From positions 1-64,000 of the forward strand of contig NZ_JATAAF010000015.1 of assembly GCF_030341905.1 (NCBI RefSeq): a stretch of DNA of 64,000 nucleotides, written 5' to 3'. The notes beneath the pieces were generated by a model. That model ran no database searches. It was not told the origin of the DNA and saw nothing but the letters and a program-made list of their open reading frames with translations. Of the stretch, positions 9,053 to 16,300 are shown in pieces; position 1 is the first letter of the stretch, and the number at the start of each line of letters is the position of its first letter. The position numbers were made by a program, and so were the translations under genes. Origin of the DNA: Porticoccus sp. W117. Lineage in GTDB: Bacteria; Pseudomonadota; Gammaproteobacteria; Pseudomonadales; Porticoccaceae.

Positions 9053-9271
9053 TTACACCTCTAACATCAAAATTCTATCCCAAATTTTTTTTAGAAAACT
9101 CCATATCGACCGGGACAGTGTTTTATTTTTTTTACGAAACTTAATTAAATCTACACAGCAAAGAGAAACTAAAACAAAAATAACGAAAACCCTAAATATA
9201 ATATCTTGAACTAAGTATATAAAAGCGGCCCCAATAATAAGCCATAACAATGTAGAAATTATATTTTTCAT
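9053..9271 (-). CDS. candidate immunity protein for displaced RHS tip 3 (membrane protein)
   Basis: This AT-rich 72-residue ORF encodes two hydrophobic segments (about 5-20 and 25-40) followed by a basic tail rich in Lys and Arg. It starts 4 bases after the stop of the displaced toxin tip, the place occupied by immunity genes in RHS systems. No family is recognised. The membrane nature would suit protection from a toxin acting on the inner membrane, but this is inference from position only. Confidence 0.55.
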   Translation of the reverse strand: MKNIISTLLWLIIGAAFIYLVQDIIFRVFVIFVLVSLCCVDLIKFRKKNKTLSRSIWSFLKKIWDRILMLEV

Positions 9272-9275
9272 AAAA

Positions 9276-10277
9276 TTAAAACCCAGAACCTATTTCACCA
9301 ATAATATCTAAAAACGATTCATCTTCATATATTTCTAAATTCCATGGCAATGGCTCTCCAACATCATCAATTTTTTGACCAAATGGTAGTATGCCAAGAA
9401 CATTTTTGACCGACAAATCACTTAGATTTTCAGCAAATCCCTCACCCAGTTGCTGACCGCCTCTCCTAGCAGAGGCCACAGAACTCTGATACCGCCACGC
9501 AGCTAACGCACCGGCAGGAACCGCTATCTCGAATTGACCTAATGCACCACTGAGCACGGCAACTCTAGAGAGTACTAGCCCCTGAAATGCTTGGACGCGA
9601 CTTCTAACAGCATTGCCTGTGCCGACTGCAATTTTTAATGGATTTACATTAACAGAATTATAAAATTCTCTTAGGCTCGCGTGGACTGTAGCATCAGCTT
9701 CAGATATCCATCTATGAACCATTTCATCAAAACTCTCCTCTTGTGCAAGCGTAGCAGCCGCAAATGCCTCAGAACGAACATCAGCTGAACTACCTACCCC
9801 AACCCCAGTCTGCGAAATACTGCCTGGGCCTGAGCTCCGGAGTCTTTCTAAAGAGGCGGTGTCAATAACACCATTGCCCAGTGAGCCATAATCGATATAC
9901 CCTACCCTCTCACCACCCGTATATGGCTTACAGCCTGTTTTAAAGCGATTTTCTTTTACTAAAACAAATCCATAAGGGCACTCCCTTGGCCCCCAAACCC
10001 TGGGAAAGAGTCGCCTAATAAGGCGGTTATCAGCACGCTGATATTCACCAAAGTGAATATCGTTTTCATAATGAATTTCTCCGTCCCAACCTGGAGGTAA
10101 ATCGCTGGAGTAGCCTGAAGGATCAGTAAAACTCAATGGGCTATTAAACGTATACGTATACCGATTCCAACTTTGACTATTGCTCGGAGCCTGCACAATC
10201 GGATCGGGGCTCAGGAATCTTCCTAACTCCGGATCATACACCCGCCCATTCATATGAATAAACCCGGTTTTGTCCAC
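9276..10277 (-). pseudogene. displaced RHS C-terminal tip 3 (orphan toxin cassette)
   Basis: The frame begins inside the RHS core (GFIHMNGRVYDPELGRF) without a credible start: the first codon is a GTG with no ribosome-binding site, next to a REP-like element. It continues through the conserved SFTDPSGY motif and a linker nearly identical to that of the full RHS gene, up to the AATLAQE junction near 9750. The following 150 or so residues are unique to this copy and form the putative toxin; no family is recognised. This is the classical layout of an orphan RHS tip that can be swapped into the full gene by homologous recombination. Confidence 0.8.
9741..10265. repeat. direct repeat of the RHS linker and DPSGY region
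   Basis: This block is closely similar to 13798-14310 in the full RHS gene, in the same orientation. It includes the DPSGY segment, the GEIHYENDIH stretch, the CPYGFVLVKENRFKTGCKP stretch and the SSADVRSEA segment. Some 500 bases of near identity give a substrate for homologous recombination with the active gene. Confidence 0.85.
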
Positions 10278-10370
10278 CCAAAAAGGGGACAGATTTATTT
10301 ATCTTTCTGGATGATTTCAGTATTTGAACAGAAAAATAAATCTGTCCCATTTTTGTCCCCATCGATTTGA
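10278..10370. repeat. REP-like palindrome (RAYT-type) at the edge of tip 3
   Basis: The sequence AAAAAGGGGACAGATTTATT and, about 60 bases on, its inverted copy AATAAATCTGTCCC flank a middle segment containing TTTCAGTATTTGAACAG. That middle segment and a related pair of arms recur at 12852-12945. The GGGGACAGATTTATTT motif is common in REP elements mobilised by RAYT transposases. It marks exactly where homology to the RHS gene stops. Confidence 0.7.
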
Positions 10371-10493
10371 ACTGCCGCCCCATAGTCTGGCTGGGCTGGG
10401 GCAGGTGCTTTCCATTATTCGGCAGCGGCAGCAAAAACTCAGGGAGCGGCTGATTCAGATGGGCGGTTAATTCTCTGCCAACAGCAGGTCAAA
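10371..10493. other. remnant sequence between RHS cassettes
   Basis: GC-richer sequence than the cassettes on both sides. The minus strand has a short open stretch reading FLLPLPNNGKHLPQPSQTMG that might be the tail of a decayed mobile-element gene, but there is no full ORF and no function can be supported. Confidence 0.3.
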
Positions 10494-10531
10494 AAACAAC
10501 GCCCCGGCAGATTTCTGACGGGGCGTTGTTT
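10494..10531 (-). terminator. terminator after tip-2 immunity gene
   Basis: A strong hairpin AACAACGCCCCG...CGGGGCGTTGTT ends in TTTTTT on the minus strand, 2 bases beyond the stop codon of the candidate immunity gene. It would isolate the cassette from tip 3. Confidence 0.85.
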
Positions 10532-10533
10532 GA

Positions 10534-10809
10534 TTATTCTATTCCTACAAACCAAAAGCCAAAAACTGCCGATAAGACATAACTTAAAAAGAATGCTAGA
10601 ACAGCGCTCCTGGATTTTTTCCAACTTTTAGGAAGCCTTACACCTCCCCAACATGCTGCAAAAAAAACAACTAGATATGCCGCAAAAAAATATCTAAATA
10701 AAAATAGAAGAAGCGTTAAAAAAATTACGCAGCAGATCAAAAAAATTCGAATATCTAAATTTTTATCAAGTTGATCTATTTTCTGCATTAGGCTGTTCTT
10801 AATTTCCAT
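10534..10809 (-). CDS. candidate immunity protein for displaced RHS tip 2 (membrane protein)
   Basis: The 91-residue product starts with a short charged helix (MEIKNSLMQKIDQLDKNL) and contains two or three hydrophobic segments between residues 21 and 91. The ATG at 10809 lies inside the last codons of the toxin tip, giving an 11-base overlap and tight translational coupling. An upstream in-frame start at 10866 would overlap much more and lacks support. The location and overlap indicate an immunity role; no family is recognised. Confidence 0.6.
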   Translation of the reverse strand: MEIKNSLMQKIDQLDKNLDIRIFLICCVIFLTLLLFLFRYFFAAYLVVFFAACWGGVRLPKSWKKSRSAVLAFFLSYVLSAVFGFWFVGIE

Positions 10810-11300
10810 ATATAAACCCTGCTGCAAAATTTCCTCCTTCTTCAAGCCGCGCAGTACCATCGCCAACGCCTGCTACTAAACCTGCTGGCCTCGCCAATGT
10901 TCCTGTAATAAAGCGGCCAACAACTCGTCCAATATTGCGAGCAGAATAATTACTTAAATCGGTTGCTTGGTTGTATATCTCACGGTTAACAGCGCGCCTG
11001 ACTGCACTATCTGTAGCGTAAGACTGAATACCCGCTTCAAATGCTCTAGATTCAGCTCCAGCCCTAACGTCTCCCCCTAAGTGCCTATATGCTTGCCTGC
11101 CAAAATTGACAGCGCCATTCCAAACCGATACAGCACCATCTTTTAAACCGCCTCCATAGTCATATATATTGTCCCTTACGCCACCATCTAGTAAGCGATT
11201 CCAAAGATAACCTGCGAAAGTATCTTCACTGGCTTGCGGAATTGAAGGCAAATATGCACCTGGGTTATCCCAGAATCCTCTCTCTTGTGCAAGAGGAGGG
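10799..11300 (-). pseudogene. displaced RHS C-terminal tip 2 (orphan toxin cassette)
   Basis: The frame reads into a toxin-like domain of about 155 residues directly from the junction residues LAQER near 11290, with an in-frame TGA stop seven codons upstream of LAQER. Thus only the last few codons of the RHS linker are retained, unlike tips 1 and 3. An ATG at 11251 is available but lacks a clear ribosome-binding site. The body is Gly/Ala-rich with amphipathic helices (NIYDYGGGLKDGAVSVWNG, FITGTLARPAGLVAGVG), and the partner gene encodes a membrane protein. A membrane-acting toxin is possible, but no family is recognised. Confidence 0.65.
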
Positions 11301-11337
11301 CAACTTCGTTGTCATAACTACAACTATACAAGTCGTA

Positions 11338-11523
11338 CTACTTTTCTTTTAACGCCTCAAGACGTAACGCATCCTTTTTGCATTCCTCGATTAGCTCATC
11401 TAGATCAACACCTGTTTTAGATATACTCCCTCCTTCAGAATTTTTTGCAATAACGGTATAAACGTTGGCTGATACTTCTTCCATATCAAACCGCCAATTT
11501 GGTAATTCTTTAAATTCTTTCAA
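11338..11523 (-). CDS. candidate immunity protein for the TNT-type tip
   Basis: A 61-residue acidic protein (MKEFKELPNWRFDMEEVS...) with no signal peptide. It follows the TNT tip after only 2 bases, the same spacing as between the full RHS gene and its own immunity gene. A cytoplasmic, acidic inhibitor is what one would expect against an NAD-degrading toxin. The family is not one I can name; the small size may make it a domain-sized inhibitor. Confidence 0.6.
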   Translation of the reverse strand: MKEFKELPNWRFDMEEVSANVYTVIAKNSEGGSISKTGVDLDELIEECKKDALRLEALKEK

Positions 11524-11525
11524 TG

Positions 11526-12849
11526 TTAAAAAATCTCCCGCAAAAAGCCTTGCTCTAGAAGCTCGCCTAAAGTTCTTGTTGATCGGTATTGTATGCCTAA
11601 TCCTATTTGATTAAATGCGGGAGCGACAGTACCACCTTCAACAACAAACGGTCTTAATACCTCAAAATTCCTTAATGGTTGCCCCGATGTACCAGGGGGT
11701 AATGCTCGTAGAGGGCCAGGAACACCAGATGGGGAGAAGAACCTTGATATGCTGCTCCCACCATATCGATCTATAACTTGACCTGGCCTCAATAGCACCG
11801 GAGCTGTGCGTCCTAAAAATCCATTATTGATTGGATAATAAAGAGCTAAAGCTCTAGAAGAAGACGTGCCAGTCGTACCCGCAACAGTACTAACTCTGGA
11901 CGTCCTTAAAAACGGCAATACTGTCGCAGCCCCTGAGAGGGTCAGCTCACCAGTCGAACAATTTGGGTGACACGCAAAACCTAATCCAGATGGGAACGGC
12001 CCACTGGTATTAAAAACAAATAGATCATATAAAAGGCCTGCGAAAAAGCCGCGTTCTTCCTCTTGTGCAAGCGTAGCAGCCGCAAATGCCTCAGAACGGA
12101 CATCTGCCGAACTACCTGCAGAAACCTGTGAATCCCCTCCTGAGCTTGAACCCTGATTTCCATCAGGATATCCAGAGCCAGAACTACTGGAGAATACAAG
12201 TACTCCTCCATACGGAGTACTTGGATTAGGATTTGGCTGAGGACTACACCATCCAAAACGATCTTGAACTAGCCCATATGGGCACGGCCGTATATGACGA
12301 AGGGTTCTTAATAAACCTTCGATTTCATGCCGCAGGTTCAAGCAAATAAATCCAGGAGGACAATCGTCGGCTATGAATTCATCACCTATATCATGGATTT
12401 CTCCGTCCCAACCTGGAGGTAAATCGCTCGAGTAGCCTGAAGGATCAGTAAAACTCAATGGGCTATTAAACGTATACGTATACCGATTCCAACTTTGACT
12501 ATTGCTCGGAGCCTGCACAATCGGATCGGGGCTGACAAACCGCCCTAACTCCGGATCATACACCCGCCCATTCATATGAATAAACCCGGTTTTGTCCAGG
12601 TGCTCGTGGCCGGTAAAACCTCTGGCTACTTTGTGGTCGACAGATGCGGGTATCGGGTCACCATTACTCAGGTACGGAAACAGATTGACGTGAAAGGCCA
12701 CATTGTCGGTCAGCAAACTATTCAGCTCACTGCTGTCGATTTTTTTTGTCCAATCACTGTCTTTGCGAGAACCAAAGGGCTCAAACGCCACCTGGTGCAA
12801 ACGGAAGCCATATTGATCGCTGACGGTTTCGATACTGCCGAGGTGATCC
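11526..12849 (-). pseudogene. displaced RHS C-terminal tip 1 with TNT NAD glycohydrolase domain
   Basis: The frame enters from a REP-like junction at about 12850 inside the RHS core and has no ATG; a TTG at 12800 opens a 424-residue frame. It keeps DPELGRFVSPDPI, SFTDPSGY and the SSADVRSEAFAAATLAQE junction. The last 107 residues (318-424) match the TNT toxin pattern: VIDRYGG (D344, R345), a RALPPG segment, TVAPAF and GIQYRS (Q404), ending in LLEQGFLREI. TNT enzymes hydrolyse NAD. The toxin is probably silent until recombined into the full RHS gene. Confidence 0.8.
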
Positions 12850-12850
12850 C
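12412..12850. repeat. direct repeat of the RHS core end
   Basis: About 440 bases that are almost identical, in the same orientation, to 14150-14580 of the full RHS gene, from the DHLGSIETV segment to just past SFTDPSGY. Homology ends abruptly at 12850 where the REP-like sequence begins. This is the left homology arm by which tip 1 could replace the active tip. Confidence 0.9.
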
Positions 12851-12851
12851 A

Positions 12852-12945
12852 GAAAAATAGATCTGCCCCCTTTTCGCAAAACTAGTGCTGGAGGGTTTCA
12901 GTATTTGAACAGCAGGAAAATAGATCCGTCCCCTTTTGCTCTTTC
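12852..12945. repeat. REP-like element at the edge of tip 1
   Basis: Contains AAAAATAGATCTGCCCCCTT, then TTTCAGTATTTGAACAG, then AAAATAGATCCGTCCCCTTTT. The same middle segment with a related pair of arms lies at 10278-10370, so both displaced tips with long homology arms end in members of one repeat family. Confidence 0.7.
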
Positions 12946-12975
12946 TTTTGCTCTTTTGCTCTCTAATTGCCGCGA

Positions 12976-13365
12976 TTATTTTTCCTGGCAATCATCCAAC
13001 AGTAAAAGCGTATTCCATAAGGCACACATAGTCGGTCCATCTTTTACCCATACCGATTCACCACTCTCAATAGTCACATATTGGAAGTCTCCAGACTTAC
13101 CAATATTCATCGCATTTCTTTGTAAAATCTTGAGAAAGTCTGAATTTGAAACTTCGCTTTCTAAGCCCGATGCTGCTGTAAAGTAAACCTTGTCTGATCC
13201 AAGCAAGGTATAGATACCGTCATCGCTTTCGATACCCAAATAAACATTCTTGCCACTTTTAGCTAAATTAGTCACAAGATTTGACAGATTATCACGATAA
13301 TTATCGCCAGCTAGTACAGGCAAATTATTTCGTTTAACTCTAGCTTCTATAACCCAAAAATCCAT
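12976..13365 (-). CDS. candidate immunity protein of the full-length RHS toxin
   Basis: A 129-residue cytoplasmic protein starting 2 bases beyond the stop of the 1881-residue RHS gene. It is mixed alpha/beta with no signal peptide or membrane segment, and its C-terminus (ALWNTLLLLDDCQEK) is acidic. The tight spacing and the constant position after an RHS tip support an immunity role. No family is recognised, and the matching toxin is also of unknown type. Confidence 0.65.
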   Translation of the reverse strand: MDFWVIEARVKRNNLPVLAGDNYRDNLSNLVTNLAKSGKNVYLGIESDDGIYTLLGSDKVYFTAASGLESEVSNSDFLKILQRNAMNIGKSGDFQYVTIESGESVWVKDGPTMCALWNTLLLLDDCQEK

Positions 13366-13367
13366 AA

Positions 13368-16300
13368 CTATAGCGCTTTTTCAAGAATAAATAGGTTTTC
13401 GGGGTTATTAGTTCTTGTCGCTCTAAAACCACCAAAGACTGATTTTCCAGTATCGGCTGCCTTTTCCAATCGCGAAACAATACTTGGGTTGATTATTGGC
13501 CCCGTATTAACTCGTATAGAGTTTACACCTTGACTTTTGAGGGCATTAGTTACAGTAGTTAAATCTTTTAGGCTAACCTTTGATGTAAATAAAATTGGTA
13601 TGTCTGCAATACCATTTTTTACGACTACATCCGCTGGGTCAAAACCAAGTCTTCCTGCTGCACTTGTAGCGGCATCATCAAATTTACCTAGTCCCTTTGC
13701 TACTTTTCCAAACCTAAATAATTTAAAAACAGGAATGAAAAAATCGATAACAATGACTTGCTCAATAGCCCCACTTTCGAGTTCGCCTTCGCTCGCACCC
13801 TCTTGTGCAAGCGTAGCAGCAGCAAGTGCCTCAGAACGAACATCAGCTGAACTACCTATCCCAACCCCAGTCTGCGAAATACTGCCTGGGCCTGAACTCC
13901 GGAGTTTTTCCAAAAATGCGGGGTCGATAACGCCATAGCCTAAGCCATAATCAGAATTCCCTTCCCACCCACCAACCCCGTGTGGCTTACAACCTGTTTT
14001 AAAGCGATTCTCTTTTACTAAAACAAACCCATGAGGGCACTCCCTTGGCCCCCAAACCCTGGGAAAGAGTCGCCTAATAAGGCGGTCATCAGCACGCTGA
14101 TATTCGCCATAGTGAATATCATTTTCATAATGAATTTCCCCGCCAGGGATATCACTTGAATAACCCGAAGGATCGGTAAAACTCAACGGGCTATTAAAAG
14201 TATACGTATACCGATTCCAACTCTGACTGTAGGTAGGCGCCTGCACAATCGGATCGGGGCTGACAAACCGCCCTAACTCCGGATCATACACCCGCCCATT
14301 CATATGAATAAACCCGGTTTTATCCAGGTGCTCGTGGCCGGTAAAACCTCTGGCCACTTTGTGGTCGACAGATGCGGGTATCGGGTCACCATTACTCAGG
14401 TACGGAAACAGGTTGATGTAAAAGGTCACACTGTCGGTCAGCAAACTGTTCAGTTCACTGCTGTCAATGTTCTTTGTCCAATCACTGTCTTTGCGAGAGC
14501 CAAAGGGCTCAAACGCTACCTGGTGCAAACGGGAGCCATATTGATCGGTGACGGTTTCGATACTGCCGAGGTGATCCCGATGAGCATATTCCAGCGATTC
14601 GGTATACAGGAAAACCTGGTTATATGGGTAAGCGAGCGCACCGGGAGGTGGGAAACCATACACCGGGTTCAGGGACATCGTTTTTACGTGCATCACACTG
14701 TTTCCCACCTGGGTTTTGTATTTGACCATCAAGGTAGGGTTATTGACGTAGTTGATTATTTCCACAGCACCGATATAGCTGACGTGCTCTTCCCTGGTAA
14801 TACCGCCTTCTTTCCAGGTGGTTTTGCGGGCGTAGAGCTGCCCGTCCGGGCCGTAGGCAAACTCATCAGTAGCGGTGGGGTTGGTGGTGGTCAGGCTGGC
14901 GCCCACCACAATCTTGGTGGGTTGATTGGCAGCGTTGTACTGGATATGACGGTCGTTCACTGTACCAGATCGGTCGTATTTGATGATCGCACCGTTGTCA
15001 TCGTAGGTCAGAGCCTGAGCGCCAACCCCCGATACGGTGGCAGTGGTGACCGCGTGCTTCTTGGTGCTGTGGTAGCTGTAACCGGTGACGTCCACATCAC
15101 CTGCTTTGGTACTGGTTTTGCTGAGGATATTGCCCAGCTGATTGTACTGATAGTTGAGGTCACGATTGTAACTGCCATTCACCAACGTCCGGGCCTGAGT
15201 CAGGCGGTTATGGACGTCATAAGTAAAGGATTCGTTGCGGGTGGTGCTGACCCCGGTATTGGGATTGGCTATGCGGCTTTGCAGGGTACCGTTACTGCGC
15301 CAGGCGTAATCCAGATTCTGGAAGGTGGTGCTGCTTTTGGTGGTATCAATGGCAGTAAGGCGCCCCGTCTTTGGATCGTAAGTGCGTGTGGTGGCCACGC
15401 CGTTGCCGTAGCTTTCGCTGGTGCTGTTGCCAAAGGCGTCGGTGCCGCTGAAGGTTTGCAATACGGCGCTGCCATTTTTCAGTTGCGACAAGTAGCCGTG
15501 ACTGTTGTAGGTACGGGTCACCGAGTAGCCGCCGGGGTAGCTGGTGGTCAGCGGGCGGCCTGAGCTGTCGTAGGTGTAGCTGGTGGTGAAGTTGGTGCCA
15601 CTGCTGGCACCAATGGCGGTGATGTTGGTGACGGTGCTGCTGAGTTTGCTGTCGCTGTTGTAGTTGTAGGTTTCAGTAAACCCGCTGTTACTTCTGGAGG
15701 CCAACAACCCTTTGCCGTTGGTAGCAGTGTCCCAGACCCAGGTACTGGTGCCATCAGGGCTGACCCGGCTGGTTTGGCGACCCAGGGTGTCGTAAGTGTA
15801 GGTGGTGGTCTGGTTTTCAGCGTCGGTATTGGTTCTGATCTGCCCCAGTGCGGTGTATGTGGTAATCACGGTGCCCACGTTTGGCCCGGTCAATTGCGTG
15901 CGATTGCCCGCCGCGTCGTACTGCATGGTGGTCACGGCGCCACCGGGGGCGGTAACGCTAGTAGGGTTGCCGTTGGCGTCGTAGACGTAGGTGACGGTAG
16001 CGGCAGCGCTGGTGCCGTAGGCATCGGTGGTGCTGGTGAGTTGCCCCAGCAGGTTATAGACACTGCGTTTGGTCTGATATTCCTCAAAGCCACCACCGGC
16101 ATTATTGACCCGGTCGGTAACCTCCACAATCACATTGTTACCACTGACGGTGTAGCTGGTGTCGGTGTAGCTGTTATCCGGGCGGGTGATTTTGGTTATC
16201 CGGCCTCGGATATCGTAAGTGGGAGTAACGTAGTAAGCCGTTTGCCCACTGAAGTAGGGCAAGGACTGTTTGAGCACCCTCCCTTGCGTGTCATACCAGG

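Noticed and set aside
9053-13365. Integron-like cassette array
   Set aside because: The cassettes are joined by RHS homology and REP-like sequences; no attC sites or integrase gene were seen.
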